Below, piece by piece: positions 32,598 through 43,741 of a stretch of DNA of 60,607 bases. A program made the position numbers and the translations under genes. This stretch comes from BOKZ01 sp040900165 (GTDB taxonomy: Bacteria; Patescibacteriota; UBA1384; 2-12-FULL-50-11). Within the stretch, counting starts at the first letter, position 1, and each line of letters opens with the position of its first letter. Location of the stretch: contig JBBDZM010000016.1 in NCBI GenBank assembly GCA_040900165.1, positions 1-60,607 on the forward strand. Direction: 5' to 3'. The notes beneath the pieces are model-generated. The model made no database searches. It worked only from the letters and a program-made list of their open reading frames with translations, and had not been told where the DNA came from.

Positions 32598-33306
32598 ATT
32601 TCTTCCAGGGGTCGCTACTGTAGTTTTCAATTAGTTCCATCAATAATATTTCCTCAATTTCGGCCGCTTCGCCCAACGGGATACGGATCCGAGCAATTTT
32701 TTCGTATGGTTCCTTGTTTAGGAGTCTTAGCAATTTTACCGAATTGCCAGATAGCCGCCTAGTCCCGGCAACAGTAGCGTGGTCATCGTGGAAAAGTGCT
32801 CGGTCGGCAATATTAAAACGAGCGGCTTCAATAATCGGCTGCCCGCAGCTTCCGCAGGAAAAGTTCGATATATAAACACCGAACTGCCGGCAGAGCTGAG
32901 CTAAAAAGTAGAGCCACGTTGCTTCCCAGTTGCGCTCATTGTTAATTCGGGCAAATGCATCGACTGTTGTTTGAAAAAGTGATTGCTGGGGAGTATTTTC
33001 CTCGGCCAATTTTTCAGCCACTTTGCCAACGGCGTAAGTTCGCCCCAATAGCTCCAAGGAATCCCGGGCGTTCTCAAACGATTCGACCATGATGGCGCTA
33101 GTTATTTGGGGCAGGTTTTCTTTATTGGTGATAATTAACTGGGTAACCATTAAGCTGTCGAGATGCCCGGCTAATTTGGATAGGGGCCGGCGAACGGCCC
33201 GGGCCACTAGTCGTTTTTTGCCCAAAGCTGGAGTAAGAACCGTAATAATTCGGTCGGCCTCACCGAGATTTTGCTTTTTAAGAATCAGAGCCAGGGTTTT
33301 GATCAT
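32575..33306 (-). CDS. recO: DNA repair protein RecO
   Basis: A 243-residue protein with an N-terminal OB fold (TLALILKKQNLGEADRIITVLTPALGK) and a C-terminal helical domain containing one CGSCG zinc knuckle. RecO loads RecA on SSB-coated gaps with RecR. It is coupled to alr by overlap. Confidence 0.9.
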   Translation of the reverse strand: MIKTLALILKKQNLGEADRIITVLTPALGKKRLVARAVRRPLSKLAGHLDSLMVTQLIITNKENLPQITSAIMVESFENARDSLELLGRTYAVGKVAEKLAEENTPQQSLFQTTVDAFARINNERNWEATWLYFLAQLCRQFGVYISNFSCGSCGQPIIEAARFNIADRALFHDDHATVAGTRRLSGNSVKLLRLLNKEPYEKIARIRIPLGEAAEIEEILLMELIENYSSDPWKKYARLAGS

Positions 33307-33413
33307 CGCAATAACGTTGTTATTGCTCTGAAAATTCGCTATCGCTCATTATTATCATAGCCTTAGATATAGCTTAGACTTGCCCAATCTCCTAGTTGGC
33401 CTAGAATTAAATT

Positions 33414-34007
33414 ATGCGCCGTAACGGATATTCTTTAATTGAATTAATGGTAGTAATCGCCATTATTGGGTTATTAGCAACGCTTGGTACCTATGCTTGG
33501 GTTTCCAGCGGCAAGCGCTCCCACGACTCCATCCGCAAAACTGATTTATCACGAATCAAAAACGCCCTCCAGCAACTGTACCTTGACCAGCGTTCGTATC
33601 CAGAGTTCGACAACTCGCAAGGTAATGTCTTTGCCGCTAGTTGGCAGCTAGACAGCAACACCGCTTGCGGCCACGGTTTAGAAAAAGACAGTTTTTTAAC
33701 TCCAAAATATCTTAGCGAGATTCCCCAGGACCCGAAACGCTTTACCAATTATTCCCGGGTTAGTTGTGGAGAAATAATCGATCAACACAGCCATTATCTT
33801 TATTTAGCTGGCCCCCGAAACTCCAATAGCCCTCGGCAGTTTGCCTTAATGGCGACGCTCGAAGTTAGCATTAACGACCATATCGCCGTCTCTGACAACC
33901 CGTTGCTAACCAGTATTAAACCGTTCGAAGACTACGCAGTTGGTGTTGGGGCCCAACCAACATTTTTCGACCCAAATTATATCGTTAAGGGTAACAGCGG
34001 ACGCTAG
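33414..34007 (+). CDS. type IV pilin-like protein
   Basis: A 197-residue protein with a very short leader MRRNGYSLIELMVVIAIIG (prepilin peptidase site G/Y, Glu at +5). The long N-terminal helix is followed by SHDSIRKTDLSRIKNALQQLYLDQRSYPE, the typical pseudopilin repeat of Patescibacteria. It is one of two pilins in the window. It stands alone without pil assembly genes nearby. Confidence 0.88.
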   Translation: MRRNGYSLIELMVVIAIIGLLATLGTYAWVSSGKRSHDSIRKTDLSRIKNALQQLYLDQRSYPEFDNSQGNVFAASWQLDSNTACGHGLEKDSFLTPKYLSEIPQDPKRFTNYSRVSCGEIIDQHSHYLYLAGPRNSNSPRQFALMATLEVSINDHIAVSDNPLLTSIKPFEDYAVGVGAQPTFFDPNYIVKGNSGR

Positions 34008-34035
34008 ATCGGCCCACCACTTGGACGGCTTAGAT

Positions 34036-34242
34036 TTACTCGGCAGAAGCGCTAATAAAAAGCACGGCGGAGATAAGCAATGCCCCGGCACCGCCCCAAA
34101 TTAGGTAGCGTGAAAAATCTAAGCCTGTTTGATCAAGCCCAGCCGCCTGCAGATCCGAGCCACCGACGAATCGGGCGATAACTAGTAAACCACCTACTAA
34201 CATTAAGGCTGTGGCACTAACAACTTTCGAGCGTTTTCCCAT
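34036..34242 (-). CDS. small two-helix membrane protein
   Basis: A 68-residue protein with two hydrophobic helices (about VVSATALMLVGGLLVIARFV and YLIWGGAGALLISAVLFIS). No family is recognised. It lies just downstream of the 5S terminator on the same strand. Confidence 0.55.
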   Translation of the reverse strand: MGKRSKVVSATALMLVGGLLVIARFVGGSDLQAAGLDQTGLDFSRYLIWGGAGALLISAVLFISASAE

Positions 34243-34270
34243 GGATTAATCATTACATTTTTTCGCACAA

Positions 34271-34292
34271 AACAAAAAGAGCCCAGAGGCTC
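34271..34292 (-). terminator. terminator of the 23S-5S unit
   Basis: On the minus strand GAGCC-TCTG-GGCTC is followed by TTTTTGTTTT, about 17 bases after the 5S 3' end. Confidence 0.85.
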
Positions 34293-34308
34293 ATTTCTTT
34301 ATGTTCTT

Positions 34309-34429
34309 AGTGCTGGCGCCTATCTACTTTCCCGAAGGCTGTTAGCCTTGAGTATCATCGACGCTAGGATGCTTAACTACTCTGTTCGAAATGGGAAGAG
34401 GTGTACCCATCCCGCTGAAGCACCAGCAC
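34309..34429 (-). rRNA. rrf: 5S ribosomal RNA
   Basis: The minus strand starts GTGCTGGTGCTTCAGCGGG and contains the conserved ACCCATCCCG-type loop and CGAAGTAGATAGGCGCC-type 3' region. The ends pair (GTGCTGG/CCAGCAC). The length is about 118-121 nt. It is separated from the 23S by a small protein gene. Confidence 0.93.
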
Positions 34430-34500
34430 AAAAAACATAAATATTTCTAATTTGCTCGGAGAGGAAGTGGCCAGAATTACTGGCCAATTTTGAGTTCGGT

Positions 34501-34695
34501 TCATCCGGTATCGGGCATAGGAGCCTTAAGCTCAAAAACCCAGCCCATCTCGTATACACAGACCCTTTCCCCGTTGGCTAAGCCCAGACGCTGAGCGTAG
34601 TCTTCGGCGACTGATTTGGGGTTGCCGTGTTGAGTCGTCTCGGGTTTCTCGTAACGACCGTTGCCATCCAAGATCGCAACAAAGTACTCTGGCAT
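34501..34695 (-). CDS. 64-residue protein encoded between 23S and 5S rRNA
   Basis: A strong AGGAGG lies 9 bases before the ATG, which makes this frame credible. The product (MPEYFVAILDGNGRYEKPE... VCVYEMGWVFEL...) is a small mixed alpha/beta protein without a recognised family. It is inside the presumed rRNA transcript, so it could be co-transcribed with rRNA and coupled to ribosome supply. A TGGCCAG/CTGGCCA hairpin follows it before the 5S. Confidence 0.7.
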   Translation of the reverse strand: MPEYFVAILDGNGRYEKPETTQHGNPKSVAEDYAQRLGLANGERVCVYEMGWVFELKAPMPDTG

Positions 34696-34763
34696 CGTTT
34701 TCTACCTCCTCTCCAAGCAAATTATTTGTTCGAATTTCCCACATATTTAAGTGAGAACGTTTC

Positions 34764-34867
34764 GTTTTCGAGCATTTGAGGCGTCGGCCAGCATGGTTTT
34801 GCCGTAGGCAAATGGCCAGCCGAAACTTGTCCACCGAGCGCGCAGGGCGAGGTGGTGACTCGAAAAT
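34764..34867 (-). other. structured spacer downstream of 23S
   Basis: A multi-branched fold is visible. The closing stem is TTTTCGAG/CTCGAAAA, one arm is closed by CCACC/GGTGG, and another contains TTTGCC-TAC-GGCAAA. It may be an rRNA processing structure or a small RNA in the 23S-5S spacer. No known RNA family is recognised. Confidence 0.4.
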
Positions 34868-34884
34868 GAAATATTCGAACGTTA

Positions 34885-34912
34885 CTTTCCAAACCAATAT
34901 TGAAGATACTTC
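34885..34912 (-). other. 3' strand of the 23S processing stem
   Basis: This 28-base segment is complementary to 38147-38174 with only a few mismatches (both share CTTTCCAAAC...TTGAAGATACTTC when read in opposite senses). It would form the long RNase III stem that brackets the 23S precursor. Confidence 0.85.
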
Positions 34913-34965
34913 TAAACACTTCGCAGTTCTTCTTTCCTACGAGGAAATTAACGTCGCAGAAAAGA

Positions 34966-38085
<3,120 letters not shown>

Positions 38086-38146
38086 AAACTTCTAAAAGTT
38101 TAGTTACTTGCTTCATACCCCTGTGGGTATGATTTTTGCTAATGTC

Positions 38147-38174
38147 GAAGTATCTTCAACATTAGTTTGGAAAG
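38147..38174 (-). other. 5' strand of the 23S processing stem
   Basis: This is the partner of 34885-34912. It also contains a local hairpin (AATGTTGAAG/CTTCGACATT) that competes with the long stem before the 3' flank is made. Confidence 0.85.
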
Positions 38175-38201
38175 CCTAATTGTTAAGGCGTCGCAGAGGG
38201 T

Positions 38202-38304
38202 AAAAAAAGAGCCGCTCGGGGCGGCATAGTACCAAGTCCAAAAAATGGGCTCGTCTTAGCCGGCGCCTCCTTGTGTCTTTTTCACCATGTATGACCCGAT
38301 TTTA
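38202..38304 (-). ncRNA. short transcript or attenuated leader upstream of 23S
   Basis: A strong promoter (38299-38327) is followed after about 75 bases by an intrinsic terminator, GCCGCCCCGAGCGGC plus TCTTTTTTT (38202-38225). The region between could be a small RNA of about 90 nt, or a leader whose terminator controls 23S transcription. It holds a 10-codon frame starting MVKKTQGG. It does not match SRP RNA, tmRNA or RNase P motifs that I can recognise. Confidence 0.5.
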
Positions 38305-38327
38305 CCGCCGCGCCAACAATGTGTCAA
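38299..38327 (-). promoter_or_regulatory. strong promoter upstream of 23S
   Basis: A consensus TTGACA (38322-38327) and TAAAAT (38299-38304) lie on the minus strand with a 17-base spacer. It sits just after the dut gene and is the only strong promoter seen before 23S. Confidence 0.8.
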
Positions 38328-38342
38328 CAGGTAGATTGGCCG

Positions 38343-38789
38343 CTACTTGTGTCCGGTCGAGCCGAACCCGCCGCGGGACTTTTTGCCAAGGTAATTTCGG
38401 CTTATTTCCTGCCAGCTAACTATGGGGGAATTTACCAGGTAGCCCTGTGCTATCCTTTGTCCCTTTTCGATTCTGATAGATGTAGATGTTACGTTCTCAA
38501 TTAGAATAAAAATCTCATCATCCGGCCCGCAGTAATCCGAGTCAATTACCCCTAGTCCGTTAGGCATCCTTAACCCCAACTTAGGCAGGCTTGACCTAAT
38601 AGCAATCGCCAAGAAATAGCCAGCGGGTATTTGGGCAACGAGTCCAGTTCGGATTTTAGTAATCTCTTTCGGATTCACCAAGGTATCTACGAGCGCCGCA
38701 AAGTCGAAACAACCAGCTCCACTCGTTTTGTATTCAGGAATTTTGGCGTCTGGATGAATCCGAGCAATTTTTACTTCCATTTCTGCCAC
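38343..38789 (-). CDS. dut: dUTP diphosphatase
   Basis: A 148-residue trimeric-type dUTPase that hydrolyses dUTP to dUMP. Motif 1 is SGAGCFDF, motif 2 RSSLPKLG, motif 3 GVIDSDYCG, motif 4 KGQRIAQG, and motif 5 SRGGFGSTGH (the last usually RGxGGFGSTG). It supplies dUMP to the nearby thyA. The start could be Met1 or Met4. Confidence 0.93.
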   Translation of the reverse strand: MAEMEVKIARIHPDAKIPEYKTSGAGCFDFAALVDTLVNPKEITKIRTGLVAQIPAGYFLAIAIRSSLPKLGLRMPNGLGVIDSDYCGPDDEIFILIENVTSTSIRIEKGQRIAQGYLVNSPIVSWQEISRNYLGKKSRGGFGSTGHK

Positions 38790-38837
38790 ATTAGCACAGT
38801 AAAGGTGCTAAACTAGTTAACCAAGGAGCATATACTA

Positions 38838-39269
38838 ATGATTTCCGCTCTTGTACTTTTAATCGCCCTTCAGCAAGCGCCTGTCCAAGCTCCGGCTTGG
38901 GTCGGTAAATGGGAAGGCCACTACACCCTCGAAAACGACAAAAGAGAATTCCTGATCAAACTGGAGATCTCCGCTGAACCCGTCAGCAAGGGGGATGAAG
39001 TTGATGGCACATACGACCACCGTACAGCCAACGGCAACGACTGGCAGTTTGGCTCGGGACATGGCTTTGTCGAAAAAGACATGGTCATCAAAATTCTTTT
39101 CAGGTTTGGCTCTCGGGAATCTTGGGGACAGCTTGAAGGAAAACTCCTTTACGATCCGGAGAAGAAAACGTTCACCTGTGAATCCGCCACCATGTCTACC
39201 CCTTCGCCAGACGAAGAGAAGCGAAAGCCCAAGCCAGCTAAAGTCTATCTGAAACGACCATCTGAGTAG
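38838..39269 (+). CDS. secreted or lipid-free exported protein, unknown function
   Basis: A 143-residue protein with an N-terminal hydrophobic signal (MISALVLLIALQQAPVQAPA) and then a beta-rich domain starting WVGKWEGHYTLENDKREF. The outline resembles small lipocalin- or avidin-like barrels but no motif confirms this. AAGGAG lies 9 bases before the ATG and a terminator follows, so it is a one-gene unit. Confidence 0.7.
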   Translation: MISALVLLIALQQAPVQAPAWVGKWEGHYTLENDKREFLIKLEISAEPVSKGDEVDGTYDHRTANGNDWQFGSGHGFVEKDMVIKILFRFGSRESWGQLEGKLLYDPEKKTFTCESATMSTPSPDEEKRKPKPAKVYLKRPSE

Positions 39270-39278
39270 CACCCTCCT

Positions 39279-39312
39279 AACCCCCGCCATCCGCGGGGGT
39301 TCCTTTTTCTTT
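39279..39312 (+). terminator. intrinsic terminator
   Basis: AACCCCCGC-CATCC-GCGGGGGTT is followed by CCTTTTTCTTT. Confidence 0.9.
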
Positions 39313-39378
39313 ACCCTAATTTTTGCCACAATCCGGTTATGTCGAACACTTATTGCGAGAGCTAGGAGTAAAGAGACT

Positions 39379-40227
39379 ATGCCAGAACTGCCAGAAGTTG
39401 AAACAATTCGACGGGCTCTCCAGAAAACACTGTCCGGCCAAAAAATCCGTTCGGTTAATGTTCGCTTTATTAAGCTTTTCCACGGTAACCCTGATACTCT
39501 GAAAAACCAAACAATTACCGAAATATTTCGTCGCTCCAAGGTATTGATTATTCAGCTATCAAAATCTGTCCTGCTGATTCATCTAAAGATGACCGGGCAG
39601 TTGATTTACGTACCGGAGCACGGTGAAGCAATCGTTGGTGGCCACCCGGACAAGGTCTACTCCCTGAATTTGCCGCACAAGCACAGCCATATTATTTTTG
39701 AATTAGACAAAGGGACGCTTTACTTTAACGACCTACGCAAATTCGGCTGGGTCAAAGTTTACGACAATTTGGAGCAGGCCGCCCACGAATTCGCCAAACT
39801 TGGCCCCGAGTACACTTGGCCAGAATATACGTTAGAACATATATTTGGTAAGTTGGCCCGCCGGCAAAATATCACTATTAAACAAGCCCTGCTGGAGCAA
39901 AGTTTGGTGGCCGGTGTCGGCAATATCTACGCCGACGAAACGCTTTTTTGCGCCAAAATCCGCCCCACTCGCAAAGCCAAAGACGTTAAACCAGCAGAAA
40001 TCAAAAAAATCTTCGAGTGTATCCCCCATGTGTTTGAGCTCTCGCTCAAACATGGCGGTACTAGCTCCAGGGACTACCTCCAACCCGACGGCTCGCTCGG
40101 AACCTATTTGAACTTCGCTAACGTCTACAAACGGGAAGGTCTGCCCTGCAAAGTCTGCGGCAACCCCATCGAGCGCATTAAAATCTCTGGCCGCTCCAGC
40201 CACTTCTGTCCGAATTGTCAGAAGTAA
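39379..40227 (+). CDS. mutM: formamidopyrimidine-DNA glycosylase
   Basis: A 282-residue bifunctional base-excision glycosylase/AP lyase for 8-oxoguanine. The N-terminal Pro-Glu catalytic pair (MPELPEVETIRR), the H2TH region with LLEQSLVAGVGNIYADE, and the C-terminal zinc finger CKVCG...CPNC are all intact. It removes oxidised purines, fitting the nucleotide-quality group around it. Confidence 0.96.
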   Translation: MPELPEVETIRRALQKTLSGQKIRSVNVRFIKLFHGNPDTLKNQTITEIFRRSKVLIIQLSKSVLLIHLKMTGQLIYVPEHGEAIVGGHPDKVYSLNLPHKHSHIIFELDKGTLYFNDLRKFGWVKVYDNLEQAAHEFAKLGPEYTWPEYTLEHIFGKLARRQNITIKQALLEQSLVAGVGNIYADETLFCAKIRPTRKAKDVKPAEIKKIFECIPHVFELSLKHGGTSSRDYLQPDGSLGTYLNFANVYKREGLPCKVCGNPIERIKISGRSSHFCPNCQK

Positions 40228-40297
40228 ACCCTTCATTTTTCGACTTTCCTTAGTTATACTGCCAGCAGTTCGTAACTGAACATCACTGAACATCGAG

Positions 40298-41314
40298 GTG
40301 AAATGGTTGATAAGATATCTGCCCTACGAAGACCGTGTACCCGACACGCAGTATAAAACGGGACTCGAAAGAATCATGCGCGGCGGATACACTCAGCCGG
40401 CATCACGACAAGGAGCACCAAGCACGTTGATTCCACAGGGATACAACATGGAATTCCCGATGGAAAACGGGTTTCCCTTCGACACATTGCGGCCACTTGG
40501 CGGTGCGTTCCACAAGTTCGTCGGCGAGCTCCTCTGGATACTTTCCGGAGACACTAGCCTCGAACTTCTTCACAAGTACGGCGTCGACTACTGGGACGCT
40601 TGGGCAACTCCCGGGCGAAGCAACCGCCACGGCCTGGAAACAGGGCAGCTTGGAGCTACCTACGGTAAACAGTACCGCAACTATGGTGGCACTCATCTAG
40701 GTGGTGGACACTTCCAAAGGGATGGTTTTGACCAACTGAAATACGTTGTTGAGAACGTTCGCAAGAACCCGACTTGGCGACGCTGGCTGATTACGCCGTT
40801 CAACCCGCAGGAATATGAGCTGGTTGACATCGTTCCTTGTCACGCCATGCTTTTCTTCGTTGCGGTCAATGGCCAACTCTACCTACACCTAGTTCAAAGG
40901 AGCGGCGATTTCCCGATTGGCGTTCCGAGCAACATGGTGATGTGGGCAACCGCCGGCGAGATTATAGCCCGACTAACTGGACAAGAGTTCGTCCATCTGA
41001 CGCACTTCGTCTCCAACCCGCATATCTACGGCGACCCTTCGGTGCCGATTGAGATGCGACATGAGGGCGATCAATGTCAAGGCGTTGAGATTATGCTGAC
41101 GCGTGATCCCGCTCCCTTCCCAACGGTCCAAGTTGACGACAAAGTTGTCGAAGCCGTCAAGATGATGCTGGATGGTGAAGTTGACCCGTTATCTTCCAGG
41201 CGAATCAATCCGGAAGACATGGATTACATGGAGTTTCTCAAGCACCATGTCCGACTAACCGACTACAATCCTGGTGAGTTCATTCCCAGGAAACTGCTTC
41301 CGGTCGCATTCTAG
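40298..41314 (+). CDS. thyA: thymidylate synthase
   Basis: A 338-residue folate-dependent enzyme converting dUMP to dTMP. The catalytic Cys is in IVPCHAM, the phosphate-binding segment is QRSGDFPIGVPSN, and WRRWLITPFNPQE and HLTHFVSNPHIYGD are also conserved. It is longer than the E. coli enzyme (264). The first codon is GTG at 40298 directly after a GAGG. A TTG at 40307 is better spaced and may be the true start. Codon use and GC look higher than in the dcw genes, suggesting a different origin. It is followed by folA after 4 bases. Confidence 0.93.
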   Translation: MKWLIRYLPYEDRVPDTQYKTGLERIMRGGYTQPASRQGAPSTLIPQGYNMEFPMENGFPFDTLRPLGGAFHKFVGELLWILSGDTSLELLHKYGVDYWDAWATPGRSNRHGLETGQLGATYGKQYRNYGGTHLGGGHFQRDGFDQLKYVVENVRKNPTWRRWLITPFNPQEYELVDIVPCHAMLFFVAVNGQLYLHLVQRSGDFPIGVPSNMVMWATAGEIIARLTGQEFVHLTHFVSNPHIYGDPSVPIEMRHEGDQCQGVEIMLTRDPAPFPTVQVDDKVVEAVKMMLDGEVDPLSSRRINPEDMDYMEFLKHHVRLTDYNPGEFIPRKLLPVAF

Positions 41315-41318
41315 AGCA

Positions 41319-42308
41319 ATGAAACGACACTACGCCACCGCCATCGTCGCTACCGACGAAAACTGGCTGATCGGCAACCGCCCGGATCCGTCGCTCCCCG
41401 GAGAGACACCGTGGCAAGACCAGCTGCCAGTTGACATGCGCTACTTCCAACGAGAGACCAAGGATCGGCCAGTGGTTTTTGCCATTCCGTCCTACGAGTC
41501 AATCAAGCCGGAGTACCGACCACTCAAGAACCGAACGAACGTTATCTGGACACGTCAAGATAACTACGCCGGGGAAGGGACGACAACTGTCCACTCTCTC
41601 GACGAAGCGTTCGCCCGGTTCCCCGACCAAGAGCTGATGATCTGCGGTGGCGGGCACTTATACGCCGCCGCTATCAAAGACCAACGCGTGGATATGGTGT
41701 TACGAACTTTGGTTCACGGCCGGTTCAACGGTAATATCTACTTTCCAAAGCTGGAAGAGCCCGAGTGGGTGCTTATCCACTCGCAGTTCTGCCCAGCAGA
41801 AGGTGATAACCTGCACGACTGCACGTTCGAAACCTACGTCCGGCGCGAAGCGATGGTCGTTGACCCGCGCAACGCCCGGACGGAGCAGTACCGCCAGGAA
41901 CTGCTGGAGATCCAACGCAGCCGTCAATGTCCATACTGCCCCGGCGGAAAGACATTGGTTCTCGGCGAAGACCCGATCATCGCCGAGAATTCGCACTGGG
42001 TTGCCATTAACAGTCACACCCCAGCTGCCCACAGTGCTATCCACTGGGTGATATTTCCTAGGCAGCACAAAACTGCCCTAAAGGAGATTAGCTCTGGCGA
42101 CTGGGATATGTTCACCGACCTGCTTGAGCAGCTGAAAAGCATGCATCATGTGACAGGCGGTGCCCCCAACATCCGTGAAGGGGATACCGAAGTGACTGGC
42201 GCCACGGTTCGGCATCTGCACTTCAACTACATCGTTCCCGACCCGAAAGCCGACCAAGCTGTCTGTGTTTGGTTCGGCCAGTACCGGAACCCCGAACAAC
42301 ACCCCTAG
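41319..42308 (+). CDS. folA: dihydrofolate reductase fused to a HIT-family domain
   Basis: A 329-residue protein. Residues 1-175 are DHFR: WLIGNRPDP, TPWQDQLPVDMRYF (acidic residue D39), and ICGGGHLY at 108-115. Residues about 200-325 resemble a HIT/GalT-like nucleotide hydrolase: a CPYC at 204-207, IFPRQH, and HLHFN at 299-303. The third His of the usual HxHxH is Asn. DHFR regenerates the tetrahydrofolate consumed by thyA, whose gene lies 4 bases upstream. The HIT part may clean up or transfer a nucleotide. I do not know this fusion from well-studied bacteria. The start at 41319 was chosen because it follows the thyA stop. Confidence 0.85.
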   Translation: MKRHYATAIVATDENWLIGNRPDPSLPGETPWQDQLPVDMRYFQRETKDRPVVFAIPSYESIKPEYRPLKNRTNVIWTRQDNYAGEGTTTVHSLDEAFARFPDQELMICGGGHLYAAAIKDQRVDMVLRTLVHGRFNGNIYFPKLEEPEWVLIHSQFCPAEGDNLHDCTFETYVRREAMVVDPRNARTEQYRQELLEIQRSRQCPYCPGGKTLVLGEDPIIAENSHWVAINSHTPAAHSAIHWVIFPRQHKTALKEISSGDWDMFTDLLEQLKSMHHVTGGAPNIREGDTEVTGATVRHLHFNYIVPDPKADQAVCVWFGQYRNPEQHP

Positions 42309-42335
42309 GCCTGACTGCCTAGGGGTTTCTTTTTT
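42301..42335 (+). terminator. terminator between converging genes
   Basis: ACCCCTAGGC and GCCTAGGGGT pair and are followed by TTCTTTTTT. The hairpin includes the ends of both converging reading frames. Confidence 0.88.
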
Positions 42336-43156
42336 AAAACAACCCGAACAATCTTAACGCTGGCGCTTTTTAGCAGATCCGCCCCGCCAATTTTTGAGTA
42401 GCCTTCCTGGAAATAGCACTCTTTGATACCGCTCTCAGCGATTAACGCAGCACAATCTGGGCAAGGAAACGTCGTTACATACAACGACGCACCCTTCACT
42501 GAAAAACCTTCCTTGGCCGCTCGCACGAGTATCGCTTGTTCGGCATGAATAGTCTGCCGCAAATGCGTATCTGTCCCTGCTTCAAGATGGTTACGGGGAT
42601 CATCAACGGCATAGGCTTCGTACGGGGTTGGTTGGCGTTGGTTATACGACGCTGCTAAGATTTTGCCGTCCGTCCAAAGCACTGCCCCGACTTGCCGGAA
42701 CCAATCAGCACTTTTTTTGGCCTCATTCTCCGCCAGCTTCATTAGTTGCTTAGCTAGTTTATCGCTTGTCATTTCAACATCGGGACTGACACTCTCTATT
42801 TTTTGAATCTTTTTGGCGTCCCAGCGCAGGAAGGACGTGTCGAAAACAACTTTGTTTGCCGGCAAATATTTTTCCAGCAGTGCCTTCATTTCCACTTCGT
42901 CGGCAGAAACGATTTTTTTACCGGCCAACTTTTTTAAATCCGCTTTCTCAACGACTTTAACGCTCTGGAAAATCCCCATGCCGCCGATCATTTTCGCCAT
43001 AACGCCAGGGTCAATCCGGCGTAATTCCCGGGATAACTGAGAAAACTCAGCAATTAATGACTCGCCGATTACTAATAGTTCTTTTTCATTTTTGCGGCGT
43101 TCAAATAGGTCGAGATATCCCCGATGAAGCACCGGAATATATAACAGTAGAGCCAT
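42305..43156 (-). CDS. dCMP/cytidine deaminase-like protein with N-terminal extension
   Basis: A 283-residue protein. The C-terminal half is a zinc-dependent deaminase domain: HAEQAIL (zinc His and catalytic Glu) and PCPDCAALI (zinc cysteines), with CYFQEGYS. This fits dCMP deaminase, which yields dUMP for thyA. The first about 140 residues are an unassigned alpha/beta region (LLLYIPVLHRGYLDLFE...) that resembles the N-terminal module seen with such deaminases in Patescibacteria. The stop overlaps the end of the folA fusion by 4 bases. Confidence 0.85.
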   Translation of the reverse strand: MALLLYIPVLHRGYLDLFERRKNEKELLVIGESLIAEFSQLSRELRRIDPGVMAKMIGGMGIFQSVKVVEKADLKKLAGKKIVSADEVEMKALLEKYLPANKVVFDTSFLRWDAKKIQKIESVSPDVEMTSDKLAKQLMKLAENEAKKSADWFRQVGAVLWTDGKILAASYNQRQPTPYEAYAVDDPRNHLEAGTDTHLRQTIHAEQAILVRAAKEGFSVKGASLYVTTFPCPDCAALIAESGIKECYFQEGYSKIGGADLLKSASVKIVRVVLKKKPLGSQA

Positions 43157-43165
43157 ACGGCAATA

Positions 43166-43741
43166 TTAAATGAGGTTACTCAAGCTCTCAATCGCTTTTT
43201 TGGCTTGCTCCACAAAGTCCAGGGTCATCAAGCGGATTTTTGCCGATGTGGTAGTTTCGGCCTGCGGCGGGAAGACGACTAATTCCTTAGCGTATTTCTT
43301 GATCTCGGCAACCTGTTTCTTGGAATAGCTATTCATTTCGGAAATAACAAAAATATCCGGCCTGATTACTTGGACTAATTTGTAGCCGCAGATACCCTTT
43401 GAATCGTAATCGTGGGCGAGAGTAACCAAATCAACGTGACGAAGGTGCGTTAACATCTCTAAGCGTTCAATTTCTGGGACAATCGGGCGACGCGGTCCTT
43501 TGCGAATTTTAACTGCCTTATCTGGATCGACGCCAACCACCACCACTGCTCCTTTTTCTTTGGCCTGCTCTAAGTATCTCGCATGACCAATGTGGGTTAA
43601 ATCATACGTCCCCATTACCAAAACTACTTTTAGCCCTAAAGTTTTTGCTGAATCAGTTAGTTTAGATAATCCTTTGTAGTCTTTGACAAATCTCTGTTTG
43701 AAATTTGAGCCCGGGCCGAATACATCAATTAGATGCGCCAT
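43166..43741 (-). CDS. RfaE2-like cytidylyl/adenylyltransferase
   Basis: A 191-residue nucleotidyltransferase. The core has VMGTYDLTHIGHARYLEQA (HxGH motif), VGVDPDKAVKIRKGPRRPI and a C-terminal TTSAKIR in place of the usual ISST. It joins a phosphorylated sugar or alcohol to a nucleotide, and the substrate cannot be told. It is 10 bases from the deaminase gene, so the two probably act or are at least expressed together. Confidence 0.85.
   Translation of the reverse strand: MAHLIDVFGPGSNFKQRFVKDYKGLSKLTDSAKTLGLKVVLVMGTYDLTHIGHARYLEQAKEKGAVVVVGVDPDKAVKIRKGPRRPIVPEIERLEMLTHLRHVDLVTLAHDYDSKGICGYKLVQVIRPDIFVISEMNSYSKKQVAEIKKYAKELVVFPPQAETTTSAKIRLMTLDFVEQAKKAIESLSNLI

Noticed and set aside
38202..38304. 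SRP RNA, tmRNA or RNase P RNA identity for the short transcript
   Set aside because: The hallmark motifs (GGAAGGAAGCAGC, tag region with tRNA ends, GAGGAAAGTCC) are absent.
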